Shown here one piece after another: positions 47,560 to 57,806 of a stretch of DNA of 64,000 nt. Every line of letters begins with the position of its first letter. Position 1 is the stretch's first letter. The notes under the pieces are model-generated. The model made no database searches, was not told where the DNA came from, and worked only from the letters and a program-made list of their open reading frames with translations. The position numbers were made by a program, and so were the translations under genes. The stretch lies in contig OX637297.1 of the NCBI GenBank assembly GCA_951799445.1, positions 4,216,001 through 4,280,000 of the forward strand. Reading direction: 5' to 3'. This DNA is from Pseudisothecium myosuroides. Its lineage: Eukaryota > Streptophyta > Bryopsida > Hypnales > Lembophyllaceae.

Positions 47560-49395
47560 ATGGTGAAGGGTGAAGGTAGTGGAGCTGCCGCATTGAAGTT
47601 CAAGAACATCCTCCCGGTTATTCCGAAAGATGAGGGGCATCAAAAGCAGTTGGAGGAGGACTTAGGTCAAATGGGATGCGCGGGTTTCCTACGCGGACCT
47701 TGGAAGTTGAGAAACGAGGAGATGATCCGGGAGCTGACGAAGGATCAGTCGAATGAGTGGGACAAGACTTCTTGGGCACTTCCCAATAGTTAGACCATCG
47801 AAACCTGGAAACGGGTTTACGATTTTCCTCGTCCAGGAGAGGGTATGGCTTCCCGAACGCTTAAGTTTGCGGAGGGTAAGTTTTTTGACACTCCTCACCA
47901 CAATGATGGGTACACAGTCGCGGACTGCAAGGATACCAGAGAGAGAAGGTTGCTAGAGTTTTTAGTCCCAATCCTGTATCTGGAGCGGCCAACCCGGATC
48001 ATAGTAACTTGGGCAAATATAATATTTGGGGCATTGAGCGGAGAGAGGAAAGTGTTCTGGGCAGGGATTATGAGGGACAGAGTAGCAAAAATGGTCTCGT
48101 CTTTAGGGAATACTAAGGCAACCCCAATTGGACCATTTATCTTTCACCTATATGAGCATCTAGGAACCCTTAGAGGCCCTGAGAGGACTGCCTATAAGGC
48201 TGCCGCTACCCTCATGAAGTTGTATATCACTCTAACTGGAGAGGAAGAGAGGGAGAAAGATGAGGAGTCAGGGAGAGAATCATCAAAGAGGAAAGAAGAA
48301 TCCTCAAAGAAAGTCCCAGCCTCAGAGAAGAAGAAAGGACCGAAGAGTAAGAGTCGGGAATCCCCGGAACCGAAAGTTCCATGGGATGACTCGCTGGGGA
48401 GGATAATTGAGGATCTGGGAAGGATTCGAGAGGAGATAGATGCCGAGAGGGGAGCAGTCAAGAACATGTGTGGGCTGCTTGGTGGGATCGAGGTGTCTAA
48501 ACTCGCGGAGAAAGTAGAGGGTTCACTTCGGGATAGAGAGTCCCGGAAGTGGGAAATCCGGGTTAGGGATCTGACCAATCAAAATCAAGAACTAACCCGG
48601 AAACTAGAGGAGAGTAAAGGAGGAAGGAAACTTTTCCCAGAGGCTGAGGAGACTCTCCGGAAGGTCAAGGCTTTTGTACCAAATTCCGGGAATGTGATTA
48701 ACAAAGCCAAATTGTTTGATGACGAAATCCATAAGTCCGGGACTGAAGCAACAACTAAGTCAGTGTTGGTTTTGGCCGAATACTCGGACGTGATGGAGAA
48801 GTTCATGTACGAGATCCGGGATGTTCTCCGGGAGTCGGGACTATTTCCGGGCTCTAAGAAGGTGCCCATGTCGCCGCCCGCAAACATGAGGCCAAAGGAA
48901 AAGGCGAAGGGAGAAAAGACACCCGCCAAAGATAGTTCTAAGCGAAAGTCAAAAGGAGGGGAAGAATCAGGACATGGATTCGGATCCAAGGAGAAGGTTT
49001 AGAAGTCAAGATCCAAACTCGGAACACCCCAGAGCAAGGATTCGAAGCCATCTCCAACGATACCCAGCACGACGAAGAAGAAGACAACTCCAAAATGAGC
49101 AAGGGAGGTGTCCCCTGTGAGTTACCATTCCAAGGAAGACGAATCACCAAGTAATTCAGTGAAGGAAGGCAACCAGTCCGGATCCGGTTCCCAGTCCGAG
49201 TCACATCCGGGCACAAAATCTGAAGAAGAGTTGGAACTGGAGGCTATCTCCCCTTCGCGGTTCAAGGGTAAATCTCCCTTCGCGTCTAAAGGGTAGACAA
49301 CAAAACCACCTAAACCGTCTCCAAGTAGGAAACAGTCGCCCCGGAAAGGAGCCGTCAAGCAAGAGGAACCTTCCCCGAAGCGTACTAAGAAGTAG
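47560..49395 (+). pseudogene. G-element gene of G3, four in-frame stops
   Basis: One frame runs from 47539/47560 to TAG 49393-49395, about 610 codons, with stops TAG 47791, TAG 49000, TGA 49096 and TAG 49294 but no frameshift. In G4 and G5 the start is ATGGC(G); here it reads GTGGCA at 47539, so the original start may be lost and ATG 47560 is the first available. N-terminal domain motifs: GMASRTLKFAEGKFF, FLVPILYLERPTR, NIIFGALSGERK, PFIFHLYEHLGTL. Then a strongly basic region (RESSKRKEESSKK), coiled coil, and a Ser/Lys-rich tail ending KRTKK. Confidence 0.8.
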
Positions 49396-49901
49396 TTAGG
49401 TAGTTTCTTGGGTTGACCCTGGCATGGTTAATATTAAAACTCAAGTTTTTGATAGGTAGAAAGCAGTTAGTTAGCTTCTTTTCAGTTGAATGCACCTGGA
49501 CTTCACTTTCCGGGTTTTTAGGATCTGAGATCCACATTTTGCGGATCAGATGGGATGGTAGGAAAGTCAACGTGGAGGATAAAGAATGACAGCTATCATT
49601 CTCTGGTCCTCTGCTTTTGATTCCCAAAGGTCTTTAGGGTTCTCGGGATGTTTGGTAATTAGGGGCTGACTTTGGTTGAATGCCCCGGGTATTCTTATAC
49701 ATGTGTATTTCCAGTGTTTTGCAAATTGAATTCAGATTTCCACTTTACAAGTACTGGTCTGAAAAGTCTCAGTCTATGTTGGTATGCCATCAGTTTGTTA
49801 AGCATTGGTAGTGCGGGTAGCTGGTTTGCAAGTGTTGGAGCAGAATAGATAGCCCCCGGATTCTGTCTAGATCCGGTTCCGGGAGTATTAGGAGTTGGTT
49901 T
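49396..49901 (+). other. 3' non-coding part of G3 before the G4 insertion
   Basis: Non-coding. It holds TTTCCGGG and other CCGG-rich words and ends at the TSD ATGAG (49902-49906). Confidence 0.5.
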
Positions 49902-50311
49902 ATGAGTGTGGGAGCACGGAAACTTAGAGTAAAGGAAGATAGCATAGAAGTAGGTTAGGAGTTAGTCAAAAATATCAAAATTTTGGTAGGAAAAAGGAAA
50001 TTAGATCCGGATACGGACAAATTCCGGATAGTTAGAATCCGAGATCCTGATCCTGTAACGGATCTTAAAATCCGAGTTAGGTCGGATCGGAACGAGCTAC
50101 GAAATAGGTATCCGACCTACGCCGCTAGGGAACCGTTACGGAAACAGACCTCTTTCCGTTCGCCAAGGGGAACGGTCGGCAGCTCGACTAGTACTTAAAC
50201 CCTCGCCATACCTAATCTTCCTCATTCTTCATTTTGCTGATTGTCTTGCGCACTTAGCTGAGAGAAAGAGTGGTGAGTTAGAGATCGTGACAGGGAGAGA
50301 CTGGTGAGGTC

Positions 50312-50326
50312 GGTGCCGATTGCACC
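50312..50326 (+). promoter_or_regulatory. Leader hairpin GGTGC-CGATT-GCACC before the G4 start
   Basis: A 5-bp stem about 23 nt before ATG 50349. The same 15 nt plus neighbours occur in G5 at 53690-53704, although flanking leader sequence differs. Confidence 0.5.
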
Positions 50327-50348
50327 GGATTTAGTTGTCGGTGTCGGT

Positions 50349-52249
50349 ATGGCGGAGTCCAGCAAACCAGTAGCGCGTCGACCCTCTGTCACAGCTCGGA
50401 TAGTTAGACCAGCGATTCCCGCCGACCCAGAGCACCGGAAGGAGTTAGAGACAGATCTGACCCGGATGGGGTGCGTAGGTTTAATCCACTGACCGTGGAA
50501 TGTTAAGAACGTAGAGATGCTGGAGCAGCTGATCTCGGGAGTTCCGAATCAGTTCGAGTTGACTGTGAGAGGCCAACCCGGAGCATGGACGGCGGATGTA
50601 TGGGCTGACGTATACGGGTTTGGGAAGGACGGATCCGGATTAGGTTCTCGGGTAGAGACGTACGGGATTGGGAAGTTCCACAATCCGATTACCACTAAGG
50701 ACGGATACCCAGTGAGTGACTGTAAGGACGCTAGGCAGAAACGGGTGTTGGAGTTTTTGATTCCGATCATGTACCCGGAAAAGCCCACCCGAGTTACAGT
50801 TACGGTGGCCAACACTATCTTTGGGGCTTTAGAAGATAAGGTAGTCCACTGGGGGAAAGTTCTAGACGGGATAGTAAAGAAGCTCGTGTTGCACGTCGGG
50901 AAGGGGAAGCCGAGTCTTCTCAGCCCGTACCTATTTCACCTGTATCACCATCAGGAGGTGCTGACGAGTGAAGAGATGATGATTTACAACACCGGATTGG
51001 AAATCGTGAAGTACAGTCTCACGCACGAGATTCCACCGGATCCTCCGATCGAGGGAGAGGAGGAGGAAGAAGAAGAAGACGATGAAGAGGAAGAAGAACC
51101 GCAGCAGCAGGACCTGGTCGACAAGAGAGAGAAGAGAAGGAAGTCGACCAATCCGAACTCAAGGGTGGAACAGTTGACCCCGAAAAAGGGAGAGCCGAGT
51201 CGACCCCCGGAATCAGAACCGCAGTCGGACTTCTTCGACGCCGGAACGCAGTGGATGGAGGAGGCCAAGCACATGTATTTCGGCATGTTGGACATGATCC
51301 TGGCGATTGCTGCAGAGTTGAAGGTGGAGCCGGAGGATATCGTAAATCAGATCCGGAAACTACCGAGTCCGGATCTGATTCGTGAAAAGGACGAGCGGAT
51401 CAAGAGCTTGGAGAAGGAAAGGAATGGCCTGTTAGGTCGGGTGAACTGGGCGGATACGGATGCCGCAGTTGCACGGCAGAAGGAGGCGGAAGTTCTCCAA
51501 CTCGTCCACAATCTGACTGCGTTGGTGGAGCAGCCTGCGGAAGCTGTGGTCAAATCCCGACTCTTCACCAATCAGCTGAGTGGCATAGGCCACTTATCCG
51601 GGTCCAAGGTAGTAACGATCTTGGTGAACTTCCAGGCCCGGATGGAAGGTATTCTGAAGGAGATGGCGCAACTGTTGGGGCACCTGGACCTGAACAAGCC
51701 CTTGGACTTCACCCACTTTCCGGAGCTGCCCAACGTCGACTTGTTGAAGACACCTCAGAAGCCGGGGTCAGGGATAAGTCTACCGGCATCCCCAAGACCT
51801 ACTCCAGGTCAGGCACGGATCCAGACAAAGACCACGAAGTTCGGCCAGACGAGGAGTGTCCAGTCGATTCCGGTAGGGGAAGGGAGTTCCGTTCCGGCAT
51901 CCGGAACATCCGTCCGGAGCGATTTAATCCAACGGATGGGGGCCTTGTCAAACCCGGCTCGGACCAATCCGGTCGACTTACTCACATGCAGAAGGCATCG
52001 CCCAGGAGGAATACAACTCCGATTCAGCTGGACGATTCGCCAGAGAAAGAGACCAGAGTGGAGATGATCCAAGCATCCGAAAAGGGGGAATTTACTTCCG
52101 GCGATGAGACGGAATCGGATGACGACCCGCCGCCGATCGAGCGGAAGATTCCGACCCGGGCTGCAACGAAGTCTACTCCACCGAAAGGAAGCAGGAAACC
52201 ACCTGCAGGGCCGAGTAGCAGCGCGAAGAAATCCAAGCGGGGAATGTAA
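50349..52249 (+). pseudogene. G-element gene of G4, one stop and one frameshift
   Basis: ATG 50349 (MAESSKPVARRPS) matches the G5 start. TGA 50490 sits where G5 has CGT in the K-R-P-W motif, so CGA to TGA is likely. The frame then runs clean to about 51985, where a one-base slip moves it into the frame ending at 52249 (KKSKRGM). Domains: conserved N-terminal domain (NQFELTVRG, YPEKPTRVTVTVANTIFGAL, PYLFHLYHHQEVL), Glu/Asp run, DKREKRRKSTNP basic motif, coiled coil (KDERIKSLEKERNGLLGRV), SKVVTILVNF, then an acidic/basic tail. Confidence 0.82.
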
Positions 52250-53280
52250 TTAGTATATTTGCAGTTTTAGGATTTTTAATCTGGAGCAGATTTTCCGTGC
52301 GTGGGGCCCGGTTCCGGATTCTTAGGAGTAGTTGACTTTGAACTTTCCGGATATTACGGTTGATTACTGATTGGTCATCTGGATTTTCAGGTGTTCTTTT
52401 TTTGGCTTTTTGTTTGGGTTTTAAGTGGAGGGCAGCTTGTTGCCCTTTCATTCCAGCCTTGTCCATTTTGTGTGCATTAGTTTATGTTCATATTCTCTTT
52501 TCTCTAATCTGAGCCACTAAGTGGACATTCGGATTTTTGGCTATATGTGCGTTTTCTTGAGTCGTTTATGAATGGTGAAAGTGTGAGAGAGGGCGGATGA
52601 GGGGGAATCCGGGTTGAGAATTAGTTGGACCTGATTTGAGCGAGTAAGTTTGTGAGGACACTTTACTAGACTTGTGAGTAAGGACTTGTGCGTGGTACCT
52701 TTAAATTGCCGTAACAGTGATCCGGTTCTAAGGAGTGGTGCGGATGCGAGTCCGGAATCCAGGGAGGGTTCCGAGCGGAGATAAGCGACCGCCAGCGGAA
52801 AATCCCCACTCACCGGAAGGTCTGCCAACCATAGGATCAGTCTGGTAGATAGATGCACGAATCTCTTCCAGTTCCGGCTGTCTTGATCTGTCGTTGTAGT
52901 AAAGGCAGAAGGATACAATTCTGAGTGACCTGTTCTCCGGGCAAGCTACCCGGGGAATTGTGAGGATCGTTACTTTCTCTACTCTACAATAAAAACTCGG
53001 TTAGGATTGTTTTGTGTGAAGTTTGGTGTAGAGAAATAGATGTCTATGAGTGGTTCCTACCCCTCTAAAGATAAAATGCGGACACCCTGAGGGTAAAACA
53101 GGGGAATAGAAAACCAGTTGAAGTCGAGAAGTGAGACTCGGAATCCGGATCATATTGGAAACCGGAAAGAAATAGATCCGGATTGGAATCCGGAAGACCA
53201 TTGTGTAAGAAATAGGAAAAGAAAGAGGTGTGGCTTGGGGTTTTGTTGTTTGGATTACAATCCGGAAACTCCCTAGCTTG
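52250..53280 (+). other. 3' non-coding part of G4
   Basis: It contains a GGGCAG..TTGCCC hairpin near 52430, CGTTGTAGTA, and the covarying hairpin at 53085-53103. It corresponds to 55630-56670 of G5 and ends at the TSD CTAAA (53281-53285). Confidence 0.5.
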
Positions 53281-53727
53281 CTAAATGTGGGAGTACGTAT
53301 CATCCGGAAAGTCCCAATTAGCAATTTAGTGGAGATAAAAGTAGCAGAACTTTTTCAATTTTTGCATTTAAATACCAAGTTAGGACTTAGATATTAGAAA
53401 TAGAAATTAGTTTCTAGGTAGAAAGGATAAAACTCTAAATAGGTTACGCAGGCTGCCGGAAACCGTAGCCGGAAAGTTCCGGAAAGTTCCGGATCGTAGG
53501 GACCTACCGCCTAGGTTCCGGCTAGGGAACTTACGGGAACGTTTTTGGCGGCGGGAACTTAGGGTTCCGACAGGTACTTAAACCCCACCGCCAGCCTCAT
53601 TCAGTCTCTTTTACCCGTGTTCTTCCACGGTGCGTTAGAAGAGAGAAAGAGTGGTGAGTTAGGGCGTGTTAGGGAGAGAAAGGGAGGAAGGTGCCGATTG
53701 CACCGGATTGTCCTAGCAGTCAGTGAG

Positions 53728-55626
53728 ATGGCGGAAGTGAGTCGATCCCGGAGGTCGGTAGTGACAGCCCGGGGCGTACGTCCAGTTGTCCCATCGGATC
53801 CGGAGCGCCTGAAGGAGTTAGAAGAGGACCTAGAAATCATGGGGTGTTTAGGATTGGTAAAACGTCCATGGAACGTCCGGAGTGAAGAGATGATTGATGA
53901 GCTGGTTTCCGGAGTAGGTAATCAGTTCGATTTGACGATTAGGGGTCGATCTAGGGCCTGGACTCCGGAGTTGTGGGCGAAGGCATACTTTACGCCGAGC
54001 AGGGGTTCCGGAATGGCGTCCCGGACGGATACTTACGCCGTGGAGGTATTCCGGAGTCATGCGGATTCCAAGGAGGGACACACCGCGAGTGATTGTAAGA
54101 GTCCACGGGATGGGCAGTTGTTAGCATTCCTCATCCCTATCTTGTATCCGGAAAAGCCCACCCGGATTACAATGACCGTGGCAAACACCATTTTCGGAGC
54201 GCTGGGAGATAGAGAGAATCCGGCTCCCAGGCCGGTCAGCTGGGGAGTGATCATTCACTCCGTAGTGGAAAAGTTAGCGGTCAATATCGCGAACAAGAAG
54301 TCAAGTCCGATTAGCCCCTATCTTTTCCATCTGTATCACTCCGAGGATGCACTGGCCGGACCGGAAATGACCATATACCGGAAGGGCGAGAATTTGTTGA
54401 GGTATGGACTTCCCGCAGAAGATGAACCGGATGAGCTCGAGCCGGAAGAAGAGGAACCAGAACCGGAGCAGGCATCACCAAACGTTGGAGGGACGCGCCG
54501 GAAATCGACTGATCGGGGTGCGCGGGGGAAGCAAGAAGCCGAGGAGGAAGAGAAGCCCCGAGAACCACTTCCGGAAACAGATCAGCTAGAGGCCACCATC
54601 AAATGGCTGTTAGCTACCCGGGCACAGAATGAGCGGATGTCGGCGCTGATCCGGCAAATGTGCGAGAAATTGGGTGTGAAGGAAGAAACCCAAATCCTGG
54701 TGGCGTTGGCGGAAAGGCCAGATCCGGAAGCGGTGAAGCAGCTGGAGGACCGGATTCTAACCTTGGAGCAAGAACGGGACCGGTTTCGAGAACAAGCTGC
54801 GTGGTCGGAGAAGGAGAGGATGGCCGCTGAAACAAAAGAGGGAGAAGCCCTCGATCTGGTCCGGAATGTCAGAAGTCTGTTTGACACTCCGGCGGATATT
54901 CTTGCCAGAGCTACACTCTGGAATAATCACATGGTGAAGGATGGTCACGTGGCGGGATCGAAGGTGGTGAGCATCCTTGTGGATTTTGAAGTCCGGATTG
55001 AGGGAATGCTCAAGGAAGTCCGGCAACTGTTGGGAAACTTGGATCCGCTTGAGGGGTTAGACCAAGGCCTTTTTGACCTAGGTCAGGATCTCCAAGAAAG
55101 AGGGGCACAGAACCAGCCTTCTCCGGCAAAGAGCAAGACAATCGCCGGAACGTCGCAAGCCGGAACAGCATCGGCCCAGAAGAGGAGGTCGCTGGTGAAG
55201 CAGTTTGCGGCCTCCACTCCAGTAAAAGATGTTGTCTTAGGCGTCCCAGTCGGAAGAACTGCGTCCGTAGCAAATGTGTTCCCCGACAGACCGGTGGGTT
55301 CTACTTTCCGGGAACCAGCTTTACCCGGAACGGTGTTGAATCCAGCCCGGACGGATCCGATGAGTTTCACCCACATGCTCCAGCCCTTTCTCCAGACACC
55401 GCCACCGTCCCAGCTCATCGATCTTACTGTTCCGAAACCAAGGGGACGACGGCTACTGAGCGAGACGGACCCGGAATCGGAAGAGGGGGATACGACTCAA
55501 TCGGAGGAGGAAGAGTTGCAGCCTCCCCGGACCAGGTCGAAGACGAAGAACACCCCACCCCAGAAGACAGGTGGATCGCCAGCTCAGGGTGGCACGTCTG
55601 TAAAGAAGGCTAAGAGAAATAAATGA
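53728..55626 (+). CDS. G-element protein, 632 aa, intact
   Basis: ATG 53728 (GAGATGGCGGAAG) fits the shared MAE start; the frame is open further up to 53617 but that region is leader-like. Conserved domain at residues about 20-250: VRPVVPSDPERLKELEEDL, MGCLGLVKRPW, NQFDLTIRG, GMASRTDTYAVEVF, FLIPILYPEKPTR, VANTIFGAL, ISPYLFHLYHSED. Then an acidic run (ELEPEEEEPEPE), RRKSTDRGARGK, coiled coils (LEDRILTLEQERDRFREQA), SKVVSILVDFEVR, and a Ser/Thr-rich tail ending KKAKRNK. No enzyme motif. Likely nucleic-acid or particle binding, by inference only. Confidence 0.85.
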   Translation: MAEVSRSRRSVVTARGVRPVVPSDPERLKELEEDLEIMGCLGLVKRPWNVRSEEMIDELVSGVGNQFDLTIRGRSRAWTPELWAKAYFTPSRGSGMASRTDTYAVEVFRSHADSKEGHTASDCKSPRDGQLLAFLIPILYPEKPTRITMTVANTIFGALGDRENPAPRPVSWGVIIHSVVEKLAVNIANKKSSPISPYLFHLYHSEDALAGPEMTIYRKGENLLRYGLPAEDEPDELEPEEEEPEPEQASPNVGGTRRKSTDRGARGKQEAEEEEKPREPLPETDQLEATIKWLLATRAQNERMSALIRQMCEKLGVKEETQILVALAERPDPEAVKQLEDRILTLEQERDRFREQAAWSEKERMAAETKEGEALDLVRNVRSLFDTPADILARATLWNNHMVKDGHVAGSKVVSILVDFEVRIEGMLKEVRQLLGNLDPLEGLDQGLFDLGQDLQERGAQNQPSPAKSKTIAGTSQAGTASAQKRRSLVKQFAASTPVKDVVLGVPVGRTASVANVFPDRPVGSTFREPALPGTVLNPARTDPMSFTHMLQPFLQTPPPSQLIDLTVPKPRGRRLLSETDPESEEGDTTQSEEEELQPPRTRSKTKNTPPQKTGGSPAQGGTSVKKAKRNK

Positions 55627-56476
55627 CTATCTAGGATAGCAGTAGCAGTAATTGTAGTTAGGATTCTTACCAGGATGGTAGTTCCGGAACCGGATTTTCC
55701 GGATGTAGGCCCAGTAGTTCCGGACTTTTAGGAGTTAAACGGTTTTGCAGTTTTCCCGGAACGGTCTTCAGGGCCGTTGTTTTTTTTGCTTTTTAGTTGG
55801 CCGTTGGCCGGTTTTCTGGTGGCCGTTTGGGCTGCCTTTTTGTGGGTTTTTAAGGGCAGGCCGGTTTGTTGGCCTGTCATTCCTTTTTCCTTGTTCATTT
55901 AATCTAAAGCATTCAGGAAAGCACTCGTTGGATTATTCTCTTGTGTATCGCATCTATAGTCACTTGTGTGGATGTGTAAGTGAGAGTGTGCAAGGGAGAG
56001 GAGTCCGGATTCGTGGACTGCCGGATTAGGCTAAGTGTGTCTTGCAGATGAGTTTTTAGACTTGCGCAGTGAGAAAGTGGCGCCTTTAAAACGCTGGTAC
56101 GGTAATCCGGTGGAGACCAAGGAGTGGTCCGGAAGCTAGTCCGGAATTCGCAGGGACGGTTCCGTGTGGAGATAGGCAACCGCCAGAGGAATATTTCCAC
56201 CCGTCCGGAAGGCTAGTCAACCTCATGAGCGGTCGAGAGCTAGGAAGTCATTCCCTTAGTTCCGGAAGTCCGGTATCCGTCGTTGTAGTAAGGAGGACCT
56301 AACGCTACCCTGTGTGACCAGCTTTCCGGATAGGCCATCCGGAATGTTGTGAGGAGGCCACCCTGTTTATTCAACTAGATTTATTCTTGGGTTGTGTTTT
56401 GTTTTATGTTATTAGAGTTTATGTCAGATACGGAGTGGTGCAGTTCCCTACCCCTCGGAAAGAGCAAGTGAGGAAC

Positions 56477-56497
56477 CCTCTGAGGGTAAAACAGAGG
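56477..56497 (+). other. Conserved hairpin CCTCTG-N9-CAGAGG of G5
   Basis: Loop AGGGTAAAA, about 260 bp before the 3' end. Equivalent hairpins occur in G1, G1', G2b, G4 and G3. Confidence 0.6.
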
Positions 56498-57190
56498 TAT
56501 CGAAAACCAACTTGTTAGAAAGACGGAACCGGAATATTGGATAGGGCCGGATCCGGAAGAGAATCCGGAAAGGAAGTAGTTCCGGAAAAGTGTTTGTGTG
56601 TTGAAAGGACCCCTCTCAAGGTGGTCAAAGTCCGGAAACTTAGAGGTCTCGAGAAACTAATTTTGAAGCAACGTCTGGAATCTCCTGGGACGATAACTTG
56701 TGTCATCTTAGCACGTTTTTGTGGTTAAAGATACTTACACCTAGATTACGCGTACGACACTAAAACATACTAGAATCTCCTGGGACGATATTTTGTGTTA
56801 TCTTACTATCATTTTGGTATTAAGGATACTTACGCCTAGATTGAGCGTACGACAATGAGAACTAGCGTACTAAAGGGTAGTTTCATCTGCTGATTTTCCT
56901 TGAGATTCTTCTGAGTGAGATAGCCATTCCTAGATTGGGTGAGTTCTTCAGGTTGAAGTACGAATGCTAGTCGACGTTTGATGAAGTCTTGTTGTTTCCG
57001 GAAGAGAGGAATTGGAAGGTAGTTGGGATCTTTTAGTTAGTTGGTTACCAATTCCACTCTGGGAATTATATTTTGACAGAGTTTGTCGTTGTAGTAAGTG
57101 GGGATTGCAAGGGTTTCCTGAGTGACCTGAGGATCGGGATTAGTTTCCGGTCCGCTGTGAGGAGGAACTTGCGTCCGGGTTTGTTTGATT

Positions 57191-57354
57191 CACTAGAAGA
57201 AATCTGCGTTGAGCTCAACAAAAACTACCCCACGTGTTTGTTGAGTCCAACACAAAATCTGCGTTTTTCTGCGCTGAAAAACGCAGATTTTGCGTTGGAC
57301 TCAACAAACACGTGGGGTAGTTTTTGTTGAGTTCAACGCAGATTTCTTCTAGTG
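57191..57354. mobile_element. 164-bp palindromic CACTA-type MITE, TSD ATT
   Basis: It starts CACTAGAAGAAATCTGCG and ends with the reverse complement. The two ~80-bp arms match almost perfectly with only a few nucleotides of loop. 3-bp TSDs ATT lie at 57188-57190 and 57355-57357. The CACTA terminus and 3-bp TSD fit the En/Spm superfamily. It sits in the tail of G3. Confidence 0.88.
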
Positions 57355-57806
57355 ATTTTTATTCCTTTTTTTTTTTAAAGTGAAACTTCTATCACTCTAA
57401 TACATAGAAGGGTAGGATACCACGCATCCTTCCTTAAGTCTCAAAGTGGATCCCTCTGAATTAGAGGTTAAACTTCTATATTGGTTACTTTGGTCGTTGG
57501 AATTGGGTCCGGATCAGGAAGAGGAACAGGATAACGACACTCCTTCCAGGGCGGATAGAAGTACAAGGAATAGTATGAGTTGAGAGAGAGAGAAGATTTT
57601 AAGAATATAGAGGAAGAATGGTAGTTTCCGGTTTTCAGTTTTGGAGTTCTTCTATCTTGGGTTTGTGTTCCAGATCCTATTCCGGGAATTTTGAGGAAAC
57701 TACGAGTTGAAATCCTGTGGGAACGATACACGAGTCATCTTAGGTGTTTTTGCACTAGTTTAACGCCTAAAGGGGGATTTGTGCTTTCTTGTGTTACAAC
57801 AATTGT

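Larger units (their letters stand above)
53286..56759 (+). mobile_element. G5, innermost nested G element, complete, TSD CTAAA
   Basis: It starts TGTGGGAGTACG and ends GCGTACGACA, 3474 bp, with exact TSDs CTAAA at 53281-53285 and 56760-56764. It is the youngest of the nest and has an intact gene. The promoter region has GTACTTAAACCC (about 53573), also seen in G4 (about 50190). CCGG is very dense throughout, including the non-coding 3' part (8 sites in 56101-56350). Confidence 0.92.
49907..56854 (+). mobile_element. G4, middle nested G element, TSD ATGAG
   Basis: It starts TGTGGGAGCACG and ends GCGTACGACA at 56854, with exact TSDs ATGAG at 49902-49906 and 56855-56859. Its own sequence is 49907-53285 plus 56765-56854, about 3469 bp, nearly equal to G5 (3474 bp). 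G5 is inserted about 90 bp before its 3' end. It contains a G-type gene, the CCCTG-N9-CAGGG hairpin at 53085-53103 and CGTTGTAGTA at about 52894. Confidence 0.9.
46894..57801 (+). mobile_element. G3, outermost of three nested G elements, TSD ATTGT
   Basis: It starts TGTGGGAGCACG and ends GTTACAACA, with exact TSDs ATTGT at 46889-46893 and 57802-57806. Its own sequence is 46894-49906 plus 56860-57801, about 3.8 kb once G4, G5 and the MITE are removed. It carries one broken G-type gene (47560-49395) and the shortened hairpin CCTCT-N5-AGAGG at 57453. The CGTTGTAGTA block (about 57085) is conserved with the other G copies. Confidence 0.82.

Noticed and set aside
48192..48989. Long minus-strand ORFs opposite G genes (also 50984-51295, 54582-54887, 24906-25361)
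   Set aside because: Shadows of the plus-strand acidic and coiled-coil regions; Ser/Leu-rich antisense translations with no conservation across copies.
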